Assembly: GCF_000426345.1 (NCBI RefSeq)
Contig: NZ_AUFE01000026.1
Location: 23,116 to 87,115, forward strand
Reading direction: 5' to 3'
Length of the DNA stretch: 64,000 nucleotides
DNA from: Cupriavidus phytohabitans
GTDB taxonomy: Bacteria > Pseudomonadota > Gammaproteobacteria > Burkholderiales > Burkholderiaceae
Shown: positions 16,348 through 28,078 of the stretch, one piece after another
How the letters are laid out: each line of letters opens with the position of its first letter
How positions within the stretch are numbered: position 1 is the stretch's first letter
Made by a program: the position numbers and the translations under genes
The notes under the pieces: generated by a model
Seen by the model: only the letters and a program-made list of their open reading frames with translations
Told to the model about the DNA's origin: nothing
The model's database searches: none

Positions 16348-17547
16348 TCAGCCGGGGTGCTTGCCGGTGGTCGCCGGCGGCACGTCGGGGTTGTCGACCA
16401 CGGCGGGGACTGCCGGCGTCGCCCCAGCGGGCGTCGTCACCGCGGGCACCGCTGCCGGCGCGCCGCCCGCCTTCAGGTCGCGCGCGAGATCCTGCGCCAG
16501 CTCGTCCTGCGAGCCGATGGTCCAGTCGCGCAGCAGCGCATACGCCACCGCCAGCAGCGTCGGGCCGATGAACACGCCCAGGAAGCCGAACGCCAGCGCG
16601 CCGCCCAGCACGCCCAGCATGATCCAGATCAGCGGCATGCCGGTGCCCTTGCTGATCAGCAGCGGCTTGACGATGTTGTCCGCCATGCTGACCACGCCCA
16701 CGCCCCAGATCACCAGGAAGATCGCCCAGCCGGTGGAACCGGTGTGGTACAGCCACAGCGCCGCCGGCAGCCACACCAGCGGCGGGCCCACCGGCACCAC
16801 CGACAGGAAGAAGGTGACAAAGCCAAGGATGGCCGCGCCCGGCACGCCGGCGATCCAGAGCCCGACGGCGGCCAGCACCGCCTGGATAAAGGCCGTGCCG
16901 AGCACGCCATAGACCACGCCCTTGACCGTGCTGCCGGCCAGTTCCAGCAGATGGTCCGCACGCTCGCCGGCAATGCGGCGCATGCCCGCGCGCAGCCACG
17001 CAATGGCGAACTCGCCGCCGGTATAGAAAAAGAACGCCAGGATGATCGACAGCGCCAGCTGTCCCAGCCCCGCGCCGATCGACAGGCCGGCGCCGAGCAG
17101 CACATGCCCGACCGGCGCGATCAGCTTGCGCAGGTTGGCCACCATCTCGGAATCGGCGTTGACGATGCTGTTCCACGAGCCTTGCAGGTAGGTGCCGACA
17201 TAGGGCAGGCTGCTCAGCCATTGCGGCAGCTGCGGGATGCCCTGCTCCATGTACCGGTTGACCAGGGCCGCCAGGTCGTCCACGTGCGCCGAGAAGCTGG
17301 CGCCGGCGTAGACAAAAGGCCCGAGCACGATCACCGTGGCCAGCAGCACGCAGATCAGCGCCGCCAGGCTGCGCCGGTTGCCGAGCCAGCGCGACAGCAC
17401 CATGTACGGGTACCACGAGCTGTAGGCCAGGATCGCGCCCCACAGCAGTGCCGTGGTGAACGGTGCGAGCACCAGCAGTGACCCGCCGATCAGCACGATC
17501 AGCGCAAAGACTGCAGCGATCTTCTCGATTAACTGGCCGGAACTCAT
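16348..17547 (-). CDS. AI-2E transporter family (PerM/YdiK-like) membrane protein
   Basis: 399 residues with seven to eight membrane helices and the family's C-terminal pattern (GPPLVWLPAALWLY, MADNIVKPLLISKGTGMPLIW, LGVFIGPTLLAVAYALLRDW). Members include the quorum-signal exporter TqsA and sodium/proton exchangers, so the substrate cannot be inferred. A Pro/Ala-rich tail of about 50 residues is specific to this lineage. It appears to be the first gene of the pqi operon here, which might indicate an envelope role. Confidence 0.85.
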   Translation of the reverse strand: MSSGQLIEKIAAVFALIVLIGGSLLVLAPFTTALLWGAILAYSSWYPYMVLSRWLGNRRSLAALICVLLATVIVLGPFVYAGASFSAHVDDLAALVNRYMEQGIPQLPQWLSSLPYVGTYLQGSWNSIVNADSEMVANLRKLIAPVGHVLLGAGLSIGAGLGQLALSIILAFFFYTGGEFAIAWLRAGMRRIAGERADHLLELAGSTVKGVVYGVLGTAFIQAVLAAVGLWIAGVPGAAILGFVTFFLSVVPVGPPLVWLPAALWLYHTGSTGWAIFLVIWGVGVVSMADNIVKPLLISKGTGMPLIWIMLGVLGGALAFGFLGVFIGPTLLAVAYALLRDWTIGSQDELAQDLARDLKAGGAPAAVPAVTTPAGATPAVPAVVDNPDVPPATTGKHPG

Positions 17548-17792
17548 TGATGGCTCTCCCTGGGCCCGCCGGTGTGACGGAAACGGCGTAAATATAGCCT
17601 ACGCCGGGGCGGGCGATGCCAAAGGGCTGCTGGAACGGTGCTTCAGGCGCCACCACCGCGGTGCGCCGGCGCAGCATGCCCGGACGCATCCACAGTGCCA
17701 TAGCTTTGTGACGTTGAACAGCGCGGCTTCCGTGCTGTCAAGGCAGGAGGGAAAAGGCGCCGGGCAGGGCCGGCGCCGGGGGCGTGCGGGCT

Positions 17793-18932
17793 TCAGCCCG
17801 GCACGGCCATCACGCCGCTCTTGAGCAGGGCGGCAACCAGGTCGGACTGCGTCACCATGCCGACCACGCGGTGCTTGTCGTCGATCACCGGCGCATGGTG
17901 CAGGCCGCCGTCGGAGAAGGCCTGCGCCAGTTCCACCATCGGCTGGTCGGGGCGGGCGGTGACCACGGCGCGCGTCATCAGGTCGCGCACGGTGCCAGCC
18001 AGCCGGCGCGCGCCGGTATCGCGCTGCGCGGCGAAGAAATCACTCTGCGTGATGATGCCCTCGAGCCGGTTATTTGCATCGACCACGGGCAGCGCCTTGA
18101 TGCGGTGCCGCGACAGCAGGTGACCGGCCTCGTGCGCCGGCTGGTCCGGCCGCACCATGACGACGTCCCGCGACATGATCTCGCTGCACAGGACGTTGCC
18201 GAAGTGGCGCCGGTACGCGTGCAGCTGTGCCGCCACCAGGATGGCTTCCAGGTCGTCTTCTTCGATGTCGAGGAATTCGCCGCGTGCCTGCAGGGCCGCG
18301 TCCAGGTCGGCGCGGGTAAAGCCCACGCGCTGCGTCGGCGGCACGTCCCTGGTGCCGTGCTGCACCGCAGGCTCGGGCGGGCGGTGCGGGTAGCGCCGCC
18401 GCGACAGGTTGTTGAAGGCCAGCGCCATCAACAGCAGCAGCATCGAGTTGAACAGCACCGGCACCACCACGAAGCCGAAACCGAGCGCGCTGACCGCCGG
18501 CCCGCCGAATACCGCGGTGATGGCCACGGCGCCGCTGGGCGGGTGCACGCAGCGGAACTGGAACATCACGGCAATCGCCACCGCCACCGCTGTCGCCGCG
18601 GCAATGCCGGGATCCGGAATCCAGCGCGCGCAGGCCACGCCCACCAATGCCGCAAACAGGTTGCCGCCGATGATCGACCACGGCTGCGCCAGTGGCGAAG
18701 ACGGCACCGCGAACAGCAGCACCGCCGAAGCGCCCATGGGCGCGACGAACCAGGGGTTGAATCCGCCCAGCGTCTGGTGGCTGATCCATTCGGTGAAGAA
18801 CAGGCCAAGCAGCGCGCCAAGGCAGCTCTTGATGCGCTCATGGCGGTTGGCAGCGACCGGCAGCGGGACAAAAGTGCGCAGCCATGCACGGGTATTTTGC
18901 GCCAGCGAGGCGTCAGCGGGGGCGGTTGGCAT
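17793..18932 (-). CDS. HPP family membrane protein with two CBS domains
   Basis: 379 residues. The N-terminal HPP domain (about 25-190) has four membrane helices and the VHPPSGAVAITAV motif that names the family. The C-terminal half carries two CBS domains (about 248-310 and 322-379; MSRDVVMVRPDQPAHEA, LMTRAVVTARPDQPMVE), which in other proteins bind adenine nucleotides. Some HPP proteins take part in nitrite transport. ATG 18932 is preferred because earlier residues are not conserved-looking. It is divergent from a ClC-type channel that also ends in CBS domains, with a palindrome between them. Confidence 0.85.
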   Translation of the reverse strand: MPTAPADASLAQNTRAWLRTFVPLPVAANRHERIKSCLGALLGLFFTEWISHQTLGGFNPWFVAPMGASAVLLFAVPSSPLAQPWSIIGGNLFAALVGVACARWIPDPGIAAATAVAVAIAVMFQFRCVHPPSGAVAITAVFGGPAVSALGFGFVVVPVLFNSMLLLLMALAFNNLSRRRYPHRPPEPAVQHGTRDVPPTQRVGFTRADLDAALQARGEFLDIEEDDLEAILVAAQLHAYRRHFGNVLCSEIMSRDVVMVRPDQPAHEAGHLLSRHRIKALPVVDANNRLEGIITQSDFFAAQRDTGARRLAGTVRDLMTRAVVTARPDQPMVELAQAFSDGGLHHAPVIDDKHRVVGMVTQSDLVAALLKSGVMAVPG

Positions 18933-18966
18933 TCTTGGACGGGGGGCGGCTTGGAATGGTGCACGT

Positions 18967-18989
18967 AATATATCACGCGGTGATATATT
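18967..18989. promoter_or_regulatory. perfect palindromic operator between HPP-CBS and clc genes
   Basis: Perfect inverted repeat with 10-bp arms AATATATCAC and GTGATATATT around a GCG centre, in an otherwise GC-rich region. It is placed 35 bp from the HPP start and 91 bp from the ClC start, consistent with a regulator controlling both genes. No regulator gene is adjacent. Confidence 0.7.
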
Positions 18990-19079
18990 TGGCCGCCTTT
19001 GGTGCAGCGCATCCCTGAGTTGGGGCGTGATGCACCGCACAAGAGCAAACAGGACAAGAGCAAAAGGAGTCGCCCCCCT

Positions 19080-20852
19080 ATGACGTTCCCTGCGTCACCC
19101 ACCGCCGCGCCCGTCGAGAAGCGCGACTACGCGGTCAACCGCCGCCTGCTGATGCTGTCGGCGATCGCGCTCGGCATCGGCGCGCTCAGCACCGTCGCGG
19201 CCAGCGTGCTGGTCAACCTGATCCGCTTCTTCACCAACCTGTTCTTCTACCAGACGCTGTCGCTGGCCGAGCGCTCGCCGGCGGACCATGCGCTGGGCGC
19301 GTGGGTCATCGCGGTGCCGGTGGTCGGCGGCCTGGTGGTGGGGCTGATGGCGCGCTACGGCAGCGACAAGATCCGCGGCCACGGCATCCCCGAGGCGATC
19401 GAGGCGGTGCTGTTCGGAAAGAGCAAGATGTCGGCGCGGGTGGCGGTGCTCAAGCCGCTGTCGTCGGGCATCGTGATCGGCAGCGGGGGGCCGTTCGGCG
19501 CCGAGGGGCCGATCATCATGACCGGTGGCTCGCTGGCGTCGCTGCTGGCGCAGTACCTGCACCTGAGCGCCGGCGAGCGCAAGGCGCTGCTGGTGGCCGG
19601 GGCGTGCGCGGGCATGACGGCGATCTTCGGCACGCCGGTGGCGGCGGTGCTGCTGGCGGTGGAGCTGCTGCTGTTCGAGCTGCGCCCGCGCAGCCTGCTG
19701 CCCGTGGCGCTGGCCTGCGCGGTGGCGGGCTTCCTGCGGCCGCTGCTCTTCGAGGCAGGCCCGCTGTTCCCAATGCAGACCGCGGCCGCTGGCACGCCCG
19801 CGCTGGCCTCGTGCGTGATCGCCGGACTGTTGTGCGGCGCGCTGGGCGCGGGGCTGACGCTGGCGCTGTACCGCACCGAAGATGCGTTCTCGCGCCTGCC
19901 GCTGCACTGGATGTGGTGGCCGGCGATCGGCGGGCTGGTGGTCGGCATCGGCGGGTATTTCGAGCCGCGCGCGCTGGGCGTGGGCTATGACGTGATCGGT
20001 GACCTGCTCAACCACCGCATTGCCATCGGCATTGCGCTGGGCCTGCTTGCGGTCAAGGCAGTGATCTGGATCGCTGCGCTGGGTTCCGGCACGTCGGGCG
20101 GCGTGCTGGCCCCGCTGCTGATGCTCGGCGCCGGGCTTGGCACGGTGCTGGCGCCGTGGCTGCCGGGCGGTTCGCCCGAGCTGTGGGCGCTGGTGTGCAT
20201 GGCCGGCGTGCTCGGCAGCGTGCTGGGCGCGCCGCTGACCGCGATCGTGTTCGCCTTCGGGCTGACGCATGACACGCAGGCGCTGCTGCCGTTGCTGCTG
20301 ACGACGGCGGTCGCGTACGGCTTCTCGGTGCTGACCATGAAGCGGTCGATCATGACGGAGAAGATCGCCCGGCGCGGCCTGCATATCTACCGCGAATACG
20401 GCGTCGACCCGCTCGAGCGCGCCCATGTGGGCGAGCTGATGACGCATGAGGTGGTGACGATCGACGCCGACTTGCCGGTGGCCGATGCCATGGCGCGCTA
20501 TTTCGGCGAGCACGCCGCGCATCGCGCCTATCCGGTGGTGGCGGACGGGCGCGTGCTGGGGATGCTGGAACGCGCCGCCATCCGCGGCGCGGCCGCCGGC
20601 GAGGTGTCGCCCGGCCTGCGCTGCCGCGACCTGCTGAGCGCGCCGGCGCAGGTGCTGCTGCCGGAGCAGACCGCGCGCGCGGCGGCAGGCAGCATGGCGG
20701 CGCTCAGCGTGGCGCGGCTGCCGGTGGTGGAGAGCGCGGACAGCATGCGGCTGGCGGGCATCGTGTCATTGCGCGACCTGCTGCGTGCGAGTTCGCAGGT
20801 TCACCATGAGGAAGCGCGGCGCGAGCGGCTGCGGGGTCGGGCGGCGGGCTGA
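19080..20852 (+). CDS. ClC-family chloride channel/transporter with C-terminal CBS pair
   Basis: 590 residues. The ClC signatures are present: GSGGPFGAEGPI near residue 140 (GxFxxEGP-type), GTPVAAVLLAVELLLFE, and GSGTSGGVLAPLLMLGAGLG. Two CBS domains occupy about 455-590 (ELMTHEVVTIDADLPVADA and a weaker second copy). Such proteins move Cl- (or H+/Cl-) across the inner membrane. AAAAGGAG precedes the chosen ATG at 19080. The gene is divergent from the HPP-CBS gene; both pair an anion-type membrane domain with a CBS sensor. Confidence 0.9.
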   Translation: MTFPASPTAAPVEKRDYAVNRRLLMLSAIALGIGALSTVAASVLVNLIRFFTNLFFYQTLSLAERSPADHALGAWVIAVPVVGGLVVGLMARYGSDKIRGHGIPEAIEAVLFGKSKMSARVAVLKPLSSGIVIGSGGPFGAEGPIIMTGGSLASLLAQYLHLSAGERKALLVAGACAGMTAIFGTPVAAVLLAVELLLFELRPRSLLPVALACAVAGFLRPLLFEAGPLFPMQTAAAGTPALASCVIAGLLCGALGAGLTLALYRTEDAFSRLPLHWMWWPAIGGLVVGIGGYFEPRALGVGYDVIGDLLNHRIAIGIALGLLAVKAVIWIAALGSGTSGGVLAPLLMLGAGLGTVLAPWLPGGSPELWALVCMAGVLGSVLGAPLTAIVFAFGLTHDTQALLPLLLTTAVAYGFSVLTMKRSIMTEKIARRGLHIYREYGVDPLERAHVGELMTHEVVTIDADLPVADAMARYFGEHAAHRAYPVVADGRVLGMLERAAIRGAAAGEVSPGLRCRDLLSAPAQVLLPEQTARAAAGSMAALSVARLPVVESADSMRLAGIVSLRDLLRASSQVHHEEARRERLRGRAAG

Positions 20853-20901
20853 AGACGTCGGCCTGCAGGGGGCGGTCGAGCTAGCTGCGACCCAGGCCAA
20901 C

Positions 20902-20930
20902 GCTCCCTCCCCCGCAGTGGGAGAGGGAGC
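20902..20930. repeat. REP-like hairpin, copy 3
   Basis: Arms GCTCCCTCCCC and TGGGAGAGGGAGC between the convergent clc and Lrp-type genes, the same family as the other CCCTCTCCC hairpins. Confidence 0.75.
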
Positions 20931-20953
20931 AAAACCGGCGGTATCCGGTGTCG

Positions 20954-21373
20954 CTACTTGTAAGTCGACAACAAAATACTCGTCTCCGTAGCACTGATCC
21001 CGTCGATCAACCGTATCCGGTCCAGCGTCCGGTCAAATGCCTCCAGCGTATCCGCGCGCAGTTCCGCAATGATGTCCCAGCGCCCGTTGGTCGTATGCAG
21101 CGCCTGCACGTTGGGCTCACCCCTGAGCGCCTGCAGCACCGTGCGCGCCTTGTTTCCCTCCACCGCGATCGTCATCCACGCCCGGATCCTGTGCGCCTCG
21201 GCCTCGGGCCGCAGGCGCACGGTGTAGCCGACGATCAGCCCTTCCTTTTCCAGCTTGTCGATGCGGTTCTGCACGGTCGCGCGCGACACGCGCAGCGCCT
21301 GCGCCAGCGCGGTGACCGGCGTGCGCGCGTTGTCGCGCAGCAGGGAGAGCAGCTGTTGATCGGTAGCGTCCAT
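20954..21373 (-). CDS. Lrp/AsnC family transcriptional regulator
   Basis: 139 residues: N-terminal HTH (about 4-60; LSLLRDNARTPVTALAQALR, RVSRATVQNRIDKLEKEGLI) and a C-terminal RAM ligand-binding domain. This family responds to amino acids. It is divergent from an arginine dihydrolase-like gene and an ornithine cyclodeaminase gene, so it probably controls them in response to arginine, ornithine or proline. ATG 21373 starts the family-typical MDATDQQLL. Confidence 0.9.
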   Translation of the reverse strand: MDATDQQLLSLLRDNARTPVTALAQALRVSRATVQNRIDKLEKEGLIVGYTVRLRPEAEAHRIRAWMTIAVEGNKARTVLQALRGEPNVQALHTTNGRWDIIAELRADTLEAFDRTLDRIRLIDGISATETSILLSTYK

Positions 21374-21417
21374 GGGTTTGAAGGCCGTTCTGTCGATTTG
21401 CCAATGAAGCCTGGCAT

Positions 21418-21439
21418 TTTGCGCGAAGCAAGGCGCAAA
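21418..21439. promoter_or_regulatory. inverted repeat, candidate Lrp-type site
   Basis: TTTGCGC and GCGCAAA arms separated by eight bases, located between the divergent regulator and the amidino-hydrolase gene. Position and symmetry suit an Lrp/AsnC operator. Confidence 0.5.
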
Positions 21440-21531
21440 TTGCACAACTTGCTGGCTATTAGTTAACACCAGCCTGCACCAGAATGCAATCGACTGAATT
21501 CTTTCCAGAACCCCAAAGAAAAGGAGCCGCC

Positions 21532-22410
21532 GTGATCCGCACCCCCACGATCCTGCTTGTCGAGCCGACCTTCTACGACGTGTCGTACAGCATCAATCCG
21601 TGGATGGATCCCGCCGCCTGGGCGCGCGATCCGCGCGGCATGCACCGCAACGCCATGCAGTCCTTCGAAGCGCTGCGCGCGGCGCTGGGCCGGACCGGCC
21701 TCACGGTGGAAGTGGCCGCGGGCGCCCCCGGCCTGCCCGACATGGTTTTCCCGGCAAATGCCGCCGTGGTGCTCGACGGCCGCGCACTGCTGGCCCGCTT
21801 CCGTTACCCGCAGCGCCGCGGCGAAGAAGCGCCGTTCGCGCAAATCTTCGGCGCGCTGCGCGAGCGCGGCCTGCTCGATGAAGTGGCGCTGCTGCCCGAA
21901 GGCTGTTTCCAGGAGGGCGCTGGCGACTGCATCTGGGATGCTGGCCGTGGTCATTTCTGGGCCGGTTTCGGGCCGCGGTCGTCGCACGAGGCGGCCACCG
22001 CCGTGTCGGATTTCTTCGGCAAGGAAGTGGTGGCGCTGGAGCTGGCCACCGAGCAGAGCTACCACCTCGACGTGTGCTTCTGCCCGCTGTCCGGCGGCGA
22101 GATCCTCTATTACCCGCCGGCATTCAGCGAAGCGGCGCTGCGCGAACTGCGCGCACGGCTGCCGGCGCGCCTGCGCATCGAGGCCAGCGCCGACGACCTG
22201 AGCCACTTCAGCGTCAACGCCGTCAACCTGGACGACCAGGTGGTGATGACCCGCACCACGCCGCACCTGCGCACCGAACTGGGCCGGCGCGGCTATCAGT
22301 TGCACGAGGTCGACCTGACCCCATTCATGCTGTCCGGCGGCGGCGCCTATTGCATGACGCTGCGGCTCGACCGTAGTAGCGGGCCCGGCATCGCCGCGGC
22401 CGCGGCCTGA
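21532..22410 (+). CDS. arginine dihydrolase/deiminase-like amidinotransferase-fold hydrolase
   Basis: 292 residues, guanidino-group modifying superfamily (DDAH, arginine deiminase, arginine dihydrolase). SINPWM places Asn at residue 22, PDMVFPANAAVV gives an Asn at 76, HLDVCF holds the catalytic-type His, and GGGAYCMTL near the end supplies the nucleophilic Cys (about 274). The INPWM and VFxAN motifs point to arginine dihydrolase (as in the N-terminal domain of cyanobacterial ArgZ/AgrE, which makes ornithine, CO2 and ammonia) rather than to DDAH. AAGGAG five bases before GTG 21532 sets the start; an upstream ATG at 21484 lacks one. The next gene encodes ornithine cyclodeaminase. Confidence 0.8.
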   Translation: MIRTPTILLVEPTFYDVSYSINPWMDPAAWARDPRGMHRNAMQSFEALRAALGRTGLTVEVAAGAPGLPDMVFPANAAVVLDGRALLARFRYPQRRGEEAPFAQIFGALRERGLLDEVALLPEGCFQEGAGDCIWDAGRGHFWAGFGPRSSHEAATAVSDFFGKEVVALELATEQSYHLDVCFCPLSGGEILYYPPAFSEAALRELRARLPARLRIEASADDLSHFSVNAVNLDDQVVMTRTTPHLRTELGRRGYQLHEVDLTPFMLSGGGAYCMTLRLDRSSGPGIAAAAA

Positions 22411-22442
22411 TGCATCCGCCATCGCCAGCCAGGGAGACAATC

Positions 22443-23528
22443 ATGAAAGAGACCGCCCGGTCGCTGTTCCTCGACGCCAACGACGTGGCCCGGCTGGTGG
22501 CCGCGCTCGGCGTGCAGCCCGCCATCGTGCAGATGGCAGAGCATGTCCGCCAGGACTTCCTGCGCTGGGATGCCTTTGACAAGTCCGCCCGCCTGGCCAG
22601 CCATTCCGCGCGCGGCGTGATCGAACTGATGCCGGTGAGCGACGGCATCCAGTACGCGTTCAAGTACGTCAACGGCCATCCGCGCAATGCGCAGCATGGC
22701 ATGCCGACCGTGATGGCGTGCGGCCTGCTGGCCGAAGTCGAAACCGGCTTGCCGCTGATGCTGGCCGACCTGACGCTGGCCACCGCGCTGCGCACCGCAG
22801 CCACCTCGGCGCTGGCAGCGCAGGCGATGGCGCGGCCGGGCGCACGCACCATGGCGCTGATCGGCAATGGCGCGCAGGCCGAGTTCCAGGTGCTTGCGTT
22901 CCACGCCATGCTGGGCGTGCGCGAGATCGCGGCCTACGACATCGACCCCGCCGCCACGGCACGGCTGATACGCAACCTTGCCGGCGTGCCGGGGCTGTTG
23001 ATCCGTGCCGCGGAGTCAGTGCAGGCCGCGCTGGACGGCGCCGACATCGTGTCCACCGTGACCGCAGACAAGACCCGCGCCACCATCCTGACGCCGGCGC
23101 AGGTGCGCCCGGGCATGCACCTGAACGCGGTCGGCGGCGATTGCCCCGGCAAGACCGAGCTGCATGCCGACATCCTGCGCCGGGCGCGCATCGTGGTGGA
23201 GTACGAACCGCAGACGCGCATCGAAGGCGAGATCCAGCAGCTGCCCGCCGATGCGCCCGTGACCGAGCTCTGGCAGGTGCTGGCCGGCGCCGCGCCGGGC
23301 CGCGCCGCGGCCGACGAAGTGACGGTGTTCGATTCGGTGGGGTTTGCGCTGGAAGACTACGCCGCGCTGCGCTGGCTCTATGCCGCCGCGCATGCCCGGC
23401 GCGCGGGCAGGGCGGTGGAGCTGGTGGCGATGCCGCCGGATCCGCGCAATCTCTATGGCTGGATGATGGCGCGGGCCGAAGGCCGCGACGCCGGGCTGGA
23501 ACCGCAGAGGCTGGCGTCGCTGGCCTGA
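22443..23528 (+). CDS. ornithine cyclodeaminase family protein
   Basis: 361 residues of the ornithine cyclodeaminase/mu-crystallin family, which converts ornithine to proline and ammonia using NAD. The Rossmann motif ALIGNGAQAEFQ is near residue 135, and substrate-region motifs FKYVNGHPRNAQHGMPTVMA and VGGDCPGKTELHADIL are intact. GGGAGA lies before the ATG. With the preceding gene it forms a predicted arginine to ornithine to proline route under a divergent Lrp-type regulator. Confidence 0.9.
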   Translation: MKETARSLFLDANDVARLVAALGVQPAIVQMAEHVRQDFLRWDAFDKSARLASHSARGVIELMPVSDGIQYAFKYVNGHPRNAQHGMPTVMACGLLAEVETGLPLMLADLTLATALRTAATSALAAQAMARPGARTMALIGNGAQAEFQVLAFHAMLGVREIAAYDIDPAATARLIRNLAGVPGLLIRAAESVQAALDGADIVSTVTADKTRATILTPAQVRPGMHLNAVGGDCPGKTELHADILRRARIVVEYEPQTRIEGEIQQLPADAPVTELWQVLAGAAPGRAAADEVTVFDSVGFALEDYAALRWLYAAAHARRAGRAVELVAMPPDPRNLYGWMMARAEGRDAGLEPQRLASLA

Positions 23529-23560
23529 CCGTGACGCGCTCCGGGCCGGAGCGCCCGGAC

Positions 23561-24157
23561 TCAGCCGGCGCGCCCCATCATCAGCTGGGCGCGCAGGAAG
23601 CCCTTCACCTCTTCCAGCGACGGCGTCTTCAGGAACACCATGATGCCCCAGTGCTGCAGCGCGTCGGCCACGCCTTCATAGGCCTGGCGATTGGTGATGA
23701 CCGCAAAGATCACGTGCTGGCTGGCAAAGAAATTCTGCAGTTTCTCGACGGTGGCCGACTCGGCGTCGTTGAGCTCGTCGACGTAGTACAGCACCACGCG
23801 CGGATGCGCGCTGACCGAGGTAATGACGGTGTCGAGCACATCGTCGACCACCACGCTCTTGAGCGGCAGCCCCCACTTGCCCAGCTGGCCGTGGATGCGC
23901 TGCGCTTCCTGGTGGTTGGGGTGGAATACCACCAGGTCGAGGCCATGGGGCGCCGCGGCTTCGGGTCCGATGCGCGTCGCCAGCAGGCGATGCACGGTTT
24001 CCTTGTGGATGCGCCGATGGCCGCCGTTGGTCTTCCAGGCGCCAAGCTCGCCACGCTCTACCATCTTCTGGACAGTGCCCAGCGAGACATTGAGAAGTTT
24101 TGCCGCTGTACGCGTACTGTAGTAAGGCTTTTCAGCCAGTGCCGGATCCAGTTTCAT
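23561..24157 (-). CDS. excisionase-type HTH regulator with C-terminal receiver-like domain
   Basis: 198 residues. Residues 10-60 form a MerR/excisionase-type winged helix (YYSTRTAAKLLNVSLGTVQ, then GGHRRIHKETVHRLL). The remainder resembles a response-regulator receiver fold, with VVFHPNHQEAQ and VVLYYVDELND strands but without a clear phosphoacceptor pocket. No kinase or integrase is adjacent, so it is not an excisionase of a local element. The target is unknown. The 468-bp upstream region is partly AT-rich and may hold its promoter. Confidence 0.8.
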   Translation of the reverse strand: MKLDPALAEKPYYSTRTAAKLLNVSLGTVQKMVERGELGAWKTNGGHRRIHKETVHRLLATRIGPEAAAPHGLDLVVFHPNHQEAQRIHGQLGKWGLPLKSVVVDDVLDTVITSVSAHPRVVLYYVDELNDAESATVEKLQNFFASQHVIFAVITNRQAYEGVADALQHWGIMVFLKTPSLEEVKGFLRAQLMMGRAG

Positions 24158-24625
24158 CCAATCACCCGTAGTCCTGAAGGCAGTCCGCGCCGGAAAGGCG
24201 CACGCGGTACCAAGGCACCTGCGCCGCGTATTGTCACTGCCAATGGTTGACTGACCCAGTGTCCTGGCCCGATCACCCGCCGGCCGGACGATTATTTATC
24301 GTCGATTTGACGCTTTTGTCATTTCCCGCAGACTGCCTGCAGTTGATTGCTTTGCATGCCCGGGTCCGGATTTGCCGGAAGCCCATAATATGCCGCAAAG
24401 GTCAGGTAATCAGTAAGAAAAAACTACAAATTCATCGAACTTTTGTTTTTCAACGCACACTGAAGACCGTGGCCGGCCGCGGAACTCGCTGTCAGTAACT
24501 GGAGACACCGTGCTGCCCGGGGTGGTTCCCCGCGCTACTGTCATCTTTGTTGCGTCGGCTGAATTCAGCCGACGCTCCAGACCACATCTGTCACGGCATG
24601 ATGCATGCAGGATGCGGGACCGGCG
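24158..24625. other. intergenic region with a 24-bp perfect palindrome
   Basis: No supported gene in 468 bases. The part 24290-24460 is markedly AT-richer than the surroundings and could hold the promoter of the HTH gene on the minus strand. At 24552-24575 there is a perfect palindrome (arms GCGTCGGCTGAA and TTCAGCCGACGC). It lies 50 bases beyond the dctD stop but lacks a U-tract on either strand, so it is not a standard intrinsic terminator. Confidence 0.7.
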
Positions 24626-27887
<3,262 letters not shown>

Positions 27888-28021
27888 CAGGAAGTCTGGT
27901 CAGGCAAGGGCGAAGCGGCCGCGCCGGCGTGACAGTGATCCATGGCAGTCTTTTCGGGGATCCGGGCGGCGCGGGTGCCTACTTTTACCACACCGGCACG
28001 AGCGTGCCCGTGTCATGGATG

Positions 28022-28056
28022 CAAAAAGGCCCGGTTGCCTTGTCGGCAACCGGGCC
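28022..28056 (-). terminator. intrinsic terminator of dctA
   Basis: A perfect 12-bp stem (GGCCCGGTTGCC / GGCAACCGGGCC) with a five-base loop, followed on the minus strand by five T residues. It begins 22 bases after the dctA stop, so it separates dctA from dctBD. Confidence 0.92.
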
Positions 28057-28078
28057 CTGGCACGCCTGGCAGGCTGTG

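Noticed and set aside
23561..24157. Excisionase of a mobile element
   Set aside because: The HTH is of that type, but the protein is almost 200 residues with a second domain, and no integrase, attachment site or phage gene is near.
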